Assembly: GCA_913055155.1 (NCBI GenBank)
Contig: CAJXJR010000006.1
Location: 1-64,000 of the forward strand
DNA: 64,000 nucleotides
Reading direction: 5' to 3'
Source: an uncultured Erythrobacter sp.
GTDB lineage: Bacteria > Pseudomonadota > Alphaproteobacteria > Sphingomonadales > Sphingomonadaceae
Below, piece by piece: positions 1 through 8,180 of the stretch (within the stretch, counting starts at the first letter, position 1; the number at the start of each line of letters is the position of its first letter). The translations under genes were made by a program, and so were the position numbers. The notes under the pieces were generated by a model that was given only the letters and a program-made list of their open reading frames with translations, made no database searches and was not told where the DNA came from.

Positions 1-31
1 GCTGTTCGACGAGGATGTTTTCGTAAGCCAT
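1..31 (-). CDS. Enoyl-CoA hydratase family protein, N-terminal fragment (runs off the window)
   Basis: Only the first ten codons are inside the window, read leftward from an ATG at 29-31 and giving MAYENILVEQ. This is the characteristic opening of many enoyl-CoA hydratase/isomerase proteins, which act in fatty-acid or valine beta-oxidation. A GGAG ribosome-binding sequence precedes the ATG, and only 16 bases separate it from the mmsA stop, so the two are probably co-transcribed in a branched-chain amino-acid or propanoyl-CoA catabolic operon. With ten residues visible the family call is provisional. Confidence 0.5.
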   Translation of the reverse strand, partial: MAYENILVEQ

Positions 32-47
32 GTGAGAAACTCCGCTA

Positions 48-1547
48 TCAGCCCATGGTGGGGATTACGAAGGCGTTGCTACCGTCCCCGCCGCCATCGG
101 GCCAGCGCTGGGTGATCTTCTTGGACTTGGTCCAGAAGCGCAGGCCTTCCATGCCGTATTGGTCGATGTCGCCGAAACCGCTCCGCTTCCAGCCGCCAAA
201 CGAGTGGTAGGACACGGGTACCGGGATCGGCACGTTCACGCCCACCATGCCCACGTTGACGCGGGCGGCGAATTCGCGCGCGGCGTGGCCGTTGCGGGTA
301 AAGATGGCAACGCCGTTGCCGTACTGGTGCTCGCTCGGCAGGCGCAGCGCGTGTTCGAACTCGGTGGCGCGCACGATCTGCAGCACCGGCCCGAAGATCT
401 CTTCCTTGTAGCTTTCCATGTCGGGCGTCACGCGGTCGAGCAGCGTCGGCCCGACGAAGAAGCCGTTCTCGTGTCCCTGCAGGCTGAACCCGCGTCCGTC
501 GATCACGACTTCGGCGCCTTCCTTCTCGGCAGTGTCGATCCAGCTCTCGATGCGCGCCTTGTGCTCAGGCGTGACAACCGGGCCATAGTGTGTCTCCGGG
601 TCTGTCGAAACGCCCACGCGCAGCGCGTGGATCGCCGGGATCAGCTTTTCTCTCAGCCGCTCGGCCGTGTCCTCTCCCACCGGCACCACAACCGGCAGCG
701 CCATGCACCGTTCACCGGCGGAGCCGAAGGCCGCGCCCGCCAGGTCGTTCACCACCTGGTCGAGGTCGGCATCGGGCATCACCACGCCGTGGTTCTTGGC
801 CCCGCCAAAGGCCTGCACCCGCTTGCCGTTCGCAGCGCCGCGGGCATAGATGTACTGCGCGATATCGCTGGAGCCGACGAAGCTGACGGCGGCGATATCC
901 GGATGATCCAGGATCGCATCGACCATTTCCTTGTCGCCGTGCACCACCTGCAAAAGCCCCTCGGGCGCGCCTGCCTCCAGGAACAGTTCGGCCAGCCGCA
1001 CCGGCACGCTGGGATCGCGTTCGCTGGGCTTGAGGATGAACGCGTTGCCCGCCGCAATCGCCATGCCGAACATCCACATAGGGATCATCGCGGGGAAGTT
1101 GAACGGGGTGATGCCGGCCCCGATGCCCAGCGGCTGGCGCATGGAATAGACATCGATGCCCGGCCCCGCGCCGCCAGTGAACTCGCCCTTTTGCGCGTGC
1201 GGGATACCGCAAGCGAACTCGATCACTTCCAGCCCCCGCTGCACATCGCCCTTGGCATCGTCGATGACCTTGCCGTGCTCGCTGGAAAGCAGCTCTGCCA
1301 GTTCCTGCATGTTGTCTTCGAGCAGCTGCTTGAACCTGAACATCACCCGCGCGCGGCGCTGCGGGTTGGTCATGGCCCATTCGGGCTGGACCTTCTTCGC
1401 GTTCTCCACCGCACGGGCCAGCAGCGCGGCATCGCCCAGCGCGACTTCGGCCTGCACTTCACCGGTCGAGGGGTTCCACACCTTGTGCGTGCGGCCGCTG
1501 CCCAGCCCGCCGCTGCCGCCCTGGATGAAATGGTCGATCTGTCGCAT
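48..1547 (-). CDS. mmsA: Methylmalonate-semialdehyde dehydrogenase (CoA-acylating)
   Basis: This 499-aa cytoplasmic enzyme converts methylmalonate semialdehyde (or malonate semialdehyde) with NAD+ and CoA to propanoyl-CoA (or acetyl-CoA) and CO2, the last step of valine catabolism. The aldehyde-dehydrogenase fold is full length. The stretch PFNFPAMIPMWMF (about 148-160) is typical of MmsA, and the nucleophilic cysteine is C281 in GSAGERCM. The closing segment with SFGGWKRSGFGD is also conserved. The start MRQIDHF is the usual MmsA opening. The next gene downstream begins like an enoyl-CoA hydratase, consistent with a valine-degradation operon. Confidence 0.93.
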   Translation of the reverse strand: MRQIDHFIQGGSGGLGSGRTHKVWNPSTGEVQAEVALGDAALLARAVENAKKVQPEWAMTNPQRRARVMFRFKQLLEDNMQELAELLSSEHGKVIDDAKGDVQRGLEVIEFACGIPHAQKGEFTGGAGPGIDVYSMRQPLGIGAGITPFNFPAMIPMWMFGMAIAAGNAFILKPSERDPSVPVRLAELFLEAGAPEGLLQVVHGDKEMVDAILDHPDIAAVSFVGSSDIAQYIYARGAANGKRVQAFGGAKNHGVVMPDADLDQVVNDLAGAAFGSAGERCMALPVVVPVGEDTAERLREKLIPAIHALRVGVSTDPETHYGPVVTPEHKARIESWIDTAEKEGAEVVIDGRGFSLQGHENGFFVGPTLLDRVTPDMESYKEEIFGPVLQIVRATEFEHALRLPSEHQYGNGVAIFTRNGHAAREFAARVNVGMVGVNVPIPVPVSYHSFGGWKRSGFGDIDQYGMEGLRFWTKSKKITQRWPDGGGDGSNAFVIPTMG

Positions 1548-1702
1548 CAGCTACTCTCCGCTCCTGACATTCACCAAGCGCATGTCAGATCGAAAAGTTG
1601 CAGACAACGAAAAAGTTTCAAAAGAAACCTCCCCGGTAGGCAGCAGGCACGGTGCAGCGGGTAGAGCGGATCGCCCCTCCTCGCCCTAGCCGGCGAGCGC
1701 GC

Positions 1703-3118
1703 CTAGACCAGCAGCAGCACGTCCGCAGAGGTCAGCGTGCCATCGTCGAACTGGAACTGCTCGATGTTGTTCGAGAAGCTGCCCGCAAGCCCATCGACCA
1801 CGATCACGCTGTCGCCGTTGGCGAAGGTGATCAGCAGGTCATCGCTGCCCGGCACCAGCGCCTGGAACGTGGCATCGGCGATATTGCGCCCGACGAACAG
1901 CAGCGCATCGGTATCCGCCGCTCCCTGATCGTGCACGATATCGTCGCCGTCGCCCACGTTGAACACGAAGGTGTCCGAACCGTCGCCGCCGATCAGGTAA
2001 TCGTCCCCCAGCCCGCCGGTGATCGTGTCGGACTGGTTGAAACCGATGATCGTGTCGTCCCCGCCGGTGGATTCGGCCGCCAGAACCGCCGCGCGCAGGT
2101 CTGCCGGGCTCAGCGTCACGCCATCGGCGGTGAAAGTGACCTGTTCGATGGTATCGGCAAAGCTGTTGTTCAACTGGTCGCGGATCGTCACCGTAGCGCC
2201 ATCGGGCATGGTGATGACCAAGGAGTTGGGGTAGCCCGGCTCGCGCGCGAAACTGACATCGGTGGAGAGCACGCCGTCGATCACCAGCTGGTCGGTATCC
2301 GCCCCGCCATTATCGTCGATAAGATCGCTGCCGTCACCCAGCGTATAGCTGTACACGTCGGACGCATCGCGGCCCGACAGGTAATCGTCGCCCAGCCCGC
2401 CGTCGATCATATCGCCCTGGCTGAAGCCCTGCACATTATCGTCCCCGGCGCTCTGCTGCTGCTCCACCAGCATGGCGCGCACGTCGGCCATGGTCAGCGT
2501 GACCCCGTCGCCATCGAACACCAGCTGCTCGATCGCGTCGGCAAAGCTGTTTTGCAGCGTATTGCGAATGGTCACGCTGTCGCCGCCGCCGAAATCGACG
2601 ACCAGGGTGGTGCGATCGGCGTTGTCGAACGAGAACGTGGCATCGGTGGAGGCATAGCCGGTGAAACGGACCACGTCGGTATCCGCCCCGCCGTTCTCGT
2701 CGATCACGTCGCGCCCGTCGCCGGTGTTGAACAGGTACAGGTCCGATCCGTCACCGCCAGAGACATAGTCGTCGCCGGTGCCGGCTTCGATCGTCTCGTT
2801 GAAGACCGTGCCATAGACCGCGTCGTCTCCGGCAGTGATCTGCTGGGCGTTGAGGATATCGGTGATATCGGTGGGCGTCAGCGTAACCCCGTCGCCGGAG
2901 AAGGTGATCTGCTCGATATTGTCGGCAAAGCTGTTGGTCAGGCCGTTACGGATGGTGACCTGGTCGCCGCCCGGCAGCGTGATAACCAGCGAGGCCTTGT
3001 CGCCCGTAGCATAGGCGAAAGTGGCATCGGTGGAGGAATAGCCGACAATGCTGAGCACATCTATATCGGCCCCACCGTTGTCGTCGATCTCATCCACGCC
3101 ATCGCCTGCGTTGAACAC
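1703..3118 (-). CDS. RTX/haemolysin-type calcium-binding repeat protein, apparently 5'-truncated
   Basis: The readable product is at least 471 aa and made of almost four copies of a ~128-residue module. Each copy has a GGDGSD(T/L)(Y/F)xF-type nonapeptide-like calcium site, a GDGxDxIxDxGGADTD segment, and a beta-rich part with (V/I)TIRxxLxNSFADxIEQ. This matches the haemolysin-type calcium-binding related domain of type I-secreted RTX proteins. The reading frame stays open upstream through GGGDGSDTYV to about 3148, then continues to a stop at 3233 as sequence unrelated to RTX with no credible ATG and ribosome site. The listed start is a GTG in the middle of a repeat. I infer that the true N-terminus is missing and that the gene is a remnant. 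The C-terminus looks natural. Confidence 0.7.
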   Translation of the reverse strand: MFNAGDGVDEIDDNGGADIDVLSIVGYSSTDATFAYATGDKASLVITLPGGDQVTIRNGLTNSFADNIEQITFSGDGVTLTPTDITDILNAQQITAGDDAVYGTVFNETIEAGTGDDYVSGGDGSDLYLFNTGDGRDVIDENGGADTDVVRFTGYASTDATFSFDNADRTTLVVDFGGGDSVTIRNTLQNSFADAIEQLVFDGDGVTLTMADVRAMLVEQQQSAGDDNVQGFSQGDMIDGGLGDDYLSGRDASDVYSYTLGDGSDLIDDNGGADTDQLVIDGVLSTDVSFAREPGYPNSLVITMPDGATVTIRDQLNNSFADTIEQVTFTADGVTLSPADLRAAVLAAESTGGDDTIIGFNQSDTITGGLGDDYLIGGDGSDTFVFNVGDGDDIVHDQGAADTDALLFVGRNIADATFQALVPGSDDLLITFANGDSVIVVDGLAGSFSNNIEQFQFDDGTLTSADVLLLV

Positions 3119-3142
3119 GTAGGTGTCAGAGCCATCGCCGCC

Positions 3143-3217
3143 GCCGATCGCACGATGCTGTCGTTCCTGACCAAGCCACTGCGCGACCAGTTCAACCGCG
3201 CCTTCCGCGCGGACTGA
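3143..3217 (+). pseudogene. 3'-terminal remnant of a HlyD-family type I secretion adaptor gene
   Basis: Read rightward, the last ~25 codons before the TGA at 3215-3217 encode ADRTMLSFLTKPLRDQFNRA followed by FRAD. That pattern, DR(T/S)xLSYLxKPLxDQxxRAFRE at the very C-terminus, is the conserved tail of HlyD-type periplasmic adaptors of type I secretion systems. Nothing HlyD-like lies upstream in this frame, where the frame merely shadows the RTX repeats on the other strand. The fragment abuts the truncated RTX gene head-on, and RTX proteins are the usual cargo of such exporters. It looks like the scar of an inversion or deletion joining two genes of one secretion locus, or an assembly chimera. 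Confidence 0.6.
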
Positions 3218-3232
3218 ACGCGCCGCCCGTCC

Positions 3233-5398
3233 CTAGCGAATTTCCTCGCTGTCGCGGATGATCGCATCCGCTTCCACCCGCGCCATGTGGTCGAGCGTGG
3301 CGAACCGGTCGCGCAACTCTGGGGTGTCCATGTCGAGGTTCAGCACGTCCTCCTGGATGGCATCGGGCAGTTCCACGCTCATGCGATAGGCGTATTTCTG
3401 CGCCGTCCAGTCGATCGCCACGCGGCAGAACTGGACTTCCTGATAGGGGCAGCGCGGCAGCCATTCGGCGCGGAAATCACGCTCCCATTCGGCGATCAGG
3501 CGCTCTGGCTGGGTTTCGGGCAGCGAAGCATCGTCGTTGATCACCTCCTGCTCGTCGGGCGAATAGTTGTAGGTGCGCCCGCAGATCGTCTGCGCATGGC
3601 AGGCGAAGTCGCGGCCACCCGGCGGCAGGGTAATGGTCATTTGCGGGAACCAGATCGGCCAGTCCCAGTCCTTGCCCCACAGCACCACGTCGATGAAGCC
3701 GGTGACGTTGATGCCCGGCGTCAGCTGGAAACCCAGGTTGTAGACCGGATCGCCGATGGAGAAGCTGCTGGCGTGAGTCAGCGGATCGACTGCCAGGTCG
3801 AACTGCTGGCCCGACTGGGTGATGGAAAGGTCGCGTTCTGCGAGCTCGTCGGTCAGCCGCAGTTCCAGCCGGTCGGATTCCAGCCCCAGCTTCACCGCCG
3901 GGTGGATAGTGACGCCCACGACCCCGAAATTGGCGCGCCCGCCCAGCAGGTCGATATTACGAAACACCTGTTCCGCCGATGGCGGCGAGGCCTCACCCGG
4001 CGCGGGTGGCCTGAACTGGCCGTTGGTAAAGGGTGCGGGCAGTCCGTCGGTGAAATCATGCGATACCGACAGTCCGATCGAGTTCGAGCCGCCAGCCGGC
4101 ACCTTGTAGGCCACGCCCGCGTGCGCGCCCACTTCGGCCACCAGCTCCTGACCGTCGAACTGCAGGTCCGGCGGCAGGCCGGTCGAATCGAACTGGCTGG
4201 GCGAAGCGTTCAGCGGCGCGATGCGGGCGGTGAAGGTGGCGTACTCATCCCTTTCCTGATCGGTGCCCGTGCCATGGTAGCGGTAGGTACCGCCGGACTG
4301 GATCGGCAGACGCAGGCCGAAATTGTAGTCGAAGCCCGCACTCATCTCGACGTAATAGGTCTTCTTGCAGCCGACCACGCACCAGCTGATCGTGACCGAC
4401 AGCCGTTCGCGCCACTCGTGCTGGCGGCTGAGCGTGAACCCGGCGAGGTACACACTGTCGGGAATGTCGAAGACGGCATCCACGGTCTGGATCGGCTGCG
4501 GCACCATCAGGGTGCGCGCTGCGGATACCGCGGGCGACATCTGGAACTGCGGCTGCGGCGAGAAGGCCAGCTGGCGAGAGCGGGTGGGCACGAACAGCGT
4601 CTGTTCGCGCTGGATCTCACCGGTGTTGACCAGCTCTTCTTCCAGCTGCGCGTCGTCCAGCCGCTCAAACCGGGCAGCAGCTTCGGCGCCGATCTCGCTT
4701 TCGATCTGGGCGCGCTGGACGGGATCGCGCAGCATCTCGCGCAAGGTGGCGATATCGGCCGCGATCTCGCTTGCCTCCTGCTCGCGCTGGGCGATCTGGT
4801 TGCGGTTTACCAGGCGCGCGCTTCCGGGCGTGGCGGAGCGCTGCCCGGCCTCCTGCCGGGTAAAGCAGCTGCCCCCTGCGCGCGACAGGGCCAGCCTGCG
4901 GGTGCGGTCGCTGCAGGCACCTGGCAGCATGCGATAGGCCAGGAACTGGCGCACCAGCAGGCCTTCCTGTGCCTCGAAAACCTGCGTGGTGTCGTGCACG
5001 TCGGCAACCAGTTGCGGGGCCTGGCGCAGGCGAGAGGCCACGTTCATCGGTGCAGCCGGGTTTTGCAACACCGGACGCATGTCCGCCTGCACGGTGCCGA
5101 CCTGCACCAGCGGGTTGCGGCGCAGGCTGGCCACATCGAGCGTTCGCTGCACCTGCAGTTGCCCGATCATGCTGCTGCTGGGGCCCGGTTGCAGCGTAAC
5201 GGCCTGCGGGATTTCGACACTCTCCACATCCGCCGGCGGCACCACTTCGGTGGGCACCACCTCAAGCTGGACAGGCGGCTGCAGGACCGGCCTGACCTGC
5301 GGTCGAGGGCGCAGGTCCTGCGCCGATGCACTTGCCGCGCACAGCACTGTGCCGATGGCGATGACAGAGGCGAAACACCTAGCAGAATCTGGGGACAT
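3233..5398 (-). CDS. Large secreted protein of unknown function
   Basis: I do not recognise this 721-aa protein. The start is placed at the ATG of MSPDSARC, the beginning of a clear Sec signal peptide ending ...AASASA before QDLRP; an upstream in-frame start at 5443 would bury the signal. The mature part begins with a Pro/Val-rich segment and has a short glutamate-rich helix near residues 200-270. A long beta-rich C-terminal half follows, with paired cysteines (WCVVGCKK, FACHAQTICG, RCPYQEVQFC) and many Gly/Asp turns. This composition suggests a periplasmic or outer-membrane-associated protein. Its stop lies 16 bases from the convergent HlyD remnant. A tRNA-Ser gene lies upstream on the same strand. 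Confidence 0.75.
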   Translation of the reverse strand: MSPDSARCFASVIAIGTVLCAASASAQDLRPRPQVRPVLQPPVQLEVVPTEVVPPADVESVEIPQAVTLQPGPSSSMIGQLQVQRTLDVASLRRNPLVQVGTVQADMRPVLQNPAAPMNVASRLRQAPQLVADVHDTTQVFEAQEGLLVRQFLAYRMLPGACSDRTRRLALSRAGGSCFTRQEAGQRSATPGSARLVNRNQIAQREQEASEIAADIATLREMLRDPVQRAQIESEIGAEAAARFERLDDAQLEEELVNTGEIQREQTLFVPTRSRQLAFSPQPQFQMSPAVSAARTLMVPQPIQTVDAVFDIPDSVYLAGFTLSRQHEWRERLSVTISWCVVGCKKTYYVEMSAGFDYNFGLRLPIQSGGTYRYHGTGTDQERDEYATFTARIAPLNASPSQFDSTGLPPDLQFDGQELVAEVGAHAGVAYKVPAGGSNSIGLSVSHDFTDGLPAPFTNGQFRPPAPGEASPPSAEQVFRNIDLLGGRANFGVVGVTIHPAVKLGLESDRLELRLTDELAERDLSITQSGQQFDLAVDPLTHASSFSIGDPVYNLGFQLTPGINVTGFIDVVLWGKDWDWPIWFPQMTITLPPGGRDFACHAQTICGRTYNYSPDEQEVINDDASLPETQPERLIAEWERDFRAEWLPRCPYQEVQFCRVAIDWTAQKYAYRMSVELPDAIQEDVLNLDMDTPELRDRFATLDHMARVEADAIIRDSEEIR

Positions 5399-5514
5399 GG
5401 GGGCTCTCCAACCGATCACTTCCTGATCGCAAGAGCAAGGCACGCAGCGCGCGCCATGTCATTGTCCAAGGTCAATTGACGGGCGGCCAGGCCGCAATCT
5501 TCCGGGAAAGGGCA

Positions 5515-5607
<93 letters not shown>

Positions 5608-5774
5608 GCAAGGGGTATCGGCTATCAGCAAGACCCGCAGTCGATTGGGAAGCGCGGCGGTTAGCGGAGACATTTGCGCTTGCCAAGTCCCTTTGCGCGC
5701 GAAATCGCGTAAAAACCGGGGACTGGCGCGAGGGCAAGCTTGTTCACGCCCCGCGAGCACATATATCTAGTTGC

Positions 5775-6155
5775 ATGGACCGCTCGGTATTCTACTCGTC
5801 CCAGGCTGGCCGCACCATCGATGCGCCCCGCCGTTCGCGTGCCCGGTTTGCCATCGGTGACATCGTGAAACATCGCAAGTACGACTTTCGCGGCGTGGTG
5901 TTCGATATCGACCCGGTCTATGCCAACTCCGAAGAGTGGTACGAACAGATCCCCGAAGGCCAGCGGCCCGACCGGAACCAGCCGTTCTACCACCTGCTAG
6001 CCGAGAACGAGGACAGCTCATACGTCGCCTATGTCAGTCAGCAAAACCTGCTGGCCGATACCGAAGGTGAACCGATCGACCACCCGCAGGTGAACCAGCT
6101 GTTCGAGGATTTCCGCGCCGGTCGCTATCGGCTGCGCCGCAGCCTGACGCACTGA
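5775..6155 (+). CDS. hspQ: Heat shock protein HspQ (hemimethylated-DNA-binding YccV family)
   Basis: This 126-aa protein carries the complete HspQ/YccV domain: RFAIGDIVKHRKYDFRGVVF, then DIDPVYANSEEWYEQIPEG, and NQPFYHLLAE followed by YVAYVSQQNLL. In enterobacteria HspQ is a small heat-inducible cytoplasmic protein linked to Lon specificity and turnover of mutant DnaA; its role here is inferred from family. A short, non-conserved N-terminal tail (about 20 residues) precedes the domain. The gene is convergent with the ABC permease at 6207. Confidence 0.92.
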   Translation: MDRSVFYSSQAGRTIDAPRRSRARFAIGDIVKHRKYDFRGVVFDIDPVYANSEEWYEQIPEGQRPDRNQPFYHLLAENEDSSYVAYVSQQNLLADTEGEPIDHPQVNQLFEDFRAGRYRLRRSLTH

Positions 6156-6206
6156 TCACGCTCGCAGACATGTAGGAAAGCCCTCCTGCACGCACTGACG
6201 GTGCGA

Positions 6207-7097
6207 TCAGGACTTGATCTTCCAGCCGCTCTTCAACACCCGGTAGGTGATGAAGCCCAGCACCAGGTTGAGCACGCCAACGCCGATTGCGGCGCTTACC
6301 ACGTGGGCATTGTCGTTGCCGATATCGCTCACGCCCAGGAAGCCGTATCGGAAGCCGGAAATCATGTAGAAGAACGGGTTCAGCTTGCTCAGCGTCTGGA
6401 AGAACGGCGAGAGGTTGGAAATCACGTAGAAGGTGCCCGACAACAGGCTCAATGGCGCCACGATGAAGTTGGTGATCGCCGCGTTGTGATCGAACTTTTC
6501 CGCCCAGATGCTGGCCAGCAGGCCGAAGATCGCCAGCATGGCCGCGCCCATCAGGCCGAACCACACCACTGCCCAGGGGTGCGCCACGTGCATGTCCACG
6601 CCGGGATACAGCACCATGGCCAGCGCCACCGCGCCGCCCACCATCACCGCACGGGTGATGGCCGCGGCAACGATGCCGATCATCAGTTCGGCTTCCGACA
6701 AGGGCGGCATCAGCAGGTCGATGATGGTGCCCTGCAGCTTGCCCGCCAGCAGGCTGAAGCTGGAATTGGCAAAGGCATTCTGCATCATGCCCATCATGAT
6801 CAGCCCCGGCGCCACGAAGGTGCCGAAGTTGACGCCCAGGATCTCGCGCCCGCCGCGGCCCAGCGCCACGGTGAAGATCACCAGGAACAGCAGCGTCGTG
6901 ACTGCAGGGGCCCAGACGGTCTGCGTCTGCACCTTGAGAAAACGGCGGATCTCTTTAAGATACAGGCTCCCTAGCCCGATCCGGTTGATCCCGGTTATCT
7001 GCAGCTCTCCCTTTGGAGGGAACTGGCGACCGGCATTGCTGCCGGTGGCGACAAGATCGCCGGTTACGGAATCTGCTGCGGGTGCTTGATCGACCAT
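6207..7097 (-). CDS. ABC-2 type transporter permease
   Basis: This integral membrane permease of about 296 aa belongs to the ABC-2 family (NodJ/YadH/DrrB-like). Family landmarks are the cytoplasmic N-terminal helix LYLKEIRRFLKVQTQTVWAP, a first membrane segment with TTLLFLVIFTVALG, the loop FVAPGLIMMGMMQNAFANSS, and the late loop YVISNLSPFFQTLSKLNP before two final membrane helices. It presumably exports a lipid, polysaccharide or drug. No ATP-binding subunit is adjacent, so the partner must be encoded elsewhere. Start chosen at MVDQAP; another ATG seven codons upstream (7118) is possible. It is divergent from gcrA. Confidence 0.85.
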   Translation of the reverse strand: MVDQAPAADSVTGDLVATGSNAGRQFPPKGELQITGINRIGLGSLYLKEIRRFLKVQTQTVWAPAVTTLLFLVIFTVALGRGGREILGVNFGTFVAPGLIMMGMMQNAFANSSFSLLAGKLQGTIIDLLMPPLSEAELMIGIVAAAITRAVMVGGAVALAMVLYPGVDMHVAHPWAVVWFGLMGAAMLAIFGLLASIWAEKFDHNAAITNFIVAPLSLLSGTFYVISNLSPFFQTLSKLNPFFYMISGFRYGFLGVSDIGNDNAHVVSAAIGVGVLNLVLGFITYRVLKSGWKIKS

Positions 7098-7184
7098 GGG
7101 GGGGCGCCTATCTCCCATATGCCGGGCTGGCAAGAACACATGTGACCGCGCAAGCGGGCAAGATGAACGGAATACGACTACCTC

Positions 7185-7868
7185 ATGAGCTGGACTGAAG
7201 AACGAATCGCCACCCTTACCAAGATGTGGGAGGGCGGCTCCACCGCCAGCGAGATCGCCACCGAACTGGGCGGCGTGTCGCGCAACGCGGTGATCGGCAA
7301 GGCGCATCGCCTTGGCCTGAAGGCGCGTCCCAGCCCGGTGAAGGCGAACGAGAAGAAAAAGGCCGCCAAGAAGAAGGAGGCCGCTGCCAAGCCTGCCGCC
7401 AAGGCGAAGCCGAAGGCCGCGCCTGCGAAGAAGGCCAAGGACCCGGCGCCTGCCCCCAAGGCAGAGCCCAAGCCGCAGGCCGCCGCGCCCGCCAACCAGA
7501 GCCAGCCGCTGCCCGACAAGCGCGAAGACCTGCCCAAGATCGTGTCCTACGGTCCCGGCGGCTTCCTGCGCCAGGGTCCGGGCGACCAGCAGGCCCCGAT
7601 CCCGCCGGCCCCGCCGCGCCGCCTGGTGCCGGCCAAGCCCGATCCGAGCATTGCCGACAAGACCAGCCTGCTGGACCTGAACGACCGCGTCTGCCGCTGG
7701 CCGATGGGCCATCCGGGCGAGCCCGATTTCCATTTCTGCGGGGAAAAGGTGAACCCCGGTTTCCCCTATTGCGTCGAACACTGCGGCCGCGCCTACCAGG
7801 CCCAGCTGCCGCGCGGCGCCCGCCGTCCCCCGCCCCCGCTGCCGTTCGGCGGACCCAGGGTCCGCTAA
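7185..7868 (+). CDS. gcrA: GcrA cell-cycle regulator
   Basis: This 227-aa transcription factor begins MSWTEERIATLTKMWEGGST, the hallmark of GcrA. Residues 1-47 form the helix-turn-helix DNA-binding domain (ASEIATELGGVSRNAVIGKA). A long Lys/Ala/Pro-rich linker follows. The C-terminal sigma70-interacting module has clustered cysteines (VCRWPMGHPGEPDFHFCG, PYCVEHC). In Caulobacter, GcrA partners with sigma70 at promoters with methylated GANTC sites and drives S-phase genes; that role is transferred from family knowledge. The linker is long compared with Caulobacter GcrA (about 173 aa). A strong terminator follows. Confidence 0.96.
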   Translation: MSWTEERIATLTKMWEGGSTASEIATELGGVSRNAVIGKAHRLGLKARPSPVKANEKKKAAKKKEAAAKPAAKAKPKAAPAKKAKDPAPAPKAEPKPQAAAPANQSQPLPDKREDLPKIVSYGPGGFLRQGPGDQQAPIPPAPPRRLVPAKPDPSIADKTSLLDLNDRVCRWPMGHPGEPDFHFCGEKVNPGFPYCVEHCGRAYQAQLPRGARRPPPPLPFGGPRVR

Positions 7869-7887
7869 CGGTTCGGACCGAGATCCC

Positions 7888-7927
7888 GAAAGGCCCGCTT
7901 TCCGATACCGGATGGCGGGCCTTTTTG
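7888..7927 (+). terminator. Rho-independent terminator of gcrA
   Basis: A perfect 9-bp stem (AAGGCCCGC at 7890-7898 with GCGGGCCTT at 7915-7923) is followed by a run of T at 7922-7926, 20 bases after the gcrA stop. Confidence 0.9.
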
Positions 7928-8060
7928 TATGCCGCTTCGCACGGTAATGTGGAGCACTTGGAGCACTGTCCATAAGGCAAAAATGGACGAGCCCGATATC
8001 GAGCATATCTGGCTGATATTCGGGCCTGAATTGCCGATCTTTACGCATCACGAAGAAGTT

Positions 8061-8166
8061 GCGGGGAATGGTCGGGGTAGGAAACCCCCGACGCCCCGCA
8101 CCGCATCGGTTTGACCCTTAGCTTTCGGGCCCAAGCGGTTAGTCCTACCGATCACCACGTGATCGG
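8061..8166 (+). promoter_or_regulatory. Structured leader upstream of the MgtC/DUF4010 gene (candidate riboregulator)
   Basis: The 312-base gap between gcrA and the next gene holds the gcrA terminator and two strong hairpins. The first is a bipartite stem: GCGGGG 8061-8066 with CCCCGC 8094-8099 outside, GTCGGGG 8071-8077 with CCCCGAC 8086-8092 inside. The second is a perfect 8-bp stem, CCGATCAC 8148-8155 with GTGATCGG 8159-8166. It ends inside the only plausible ribosome-binding sequence (GGAG at 8165-8168) before the ATG at 8181. That could gate translation. No match to a named riboswitch was recognised. Confidence 0.4.
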
Positions 8167-8180
8167 AGTATGCAACCACG

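Noticed and set aside
1703-3118. DNA repeats in this stretch as a CRISPR or satellite array
   Set aside because: The ~384-base periodicity is coding, with conserved calcium-binding residues in one frame; no short identical repeats with unique spacers.
1652-3142. A 521-codon plus-strand frame across the RTX repeats
   Set aside because: Up to about 3142 it is the antisense of the RTX modules. Only its last ~25 codons resemble a real protein (HlyD tail), reported separately.
3061-3267. A 68-codon minus-strand frame across the RTX/HlyD junction
   Set aside because: It uses a different frame from the RTX repeats and has no features; it arises from the junction.
7929-8114. A 61-codon frame in the leader of the MgtC/DUF4010 gene as a leader peptide
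   Set aside because: It overlaps the gcrA terminator tail, has no ribosome site, and its sequence has no bias suggesting coding.
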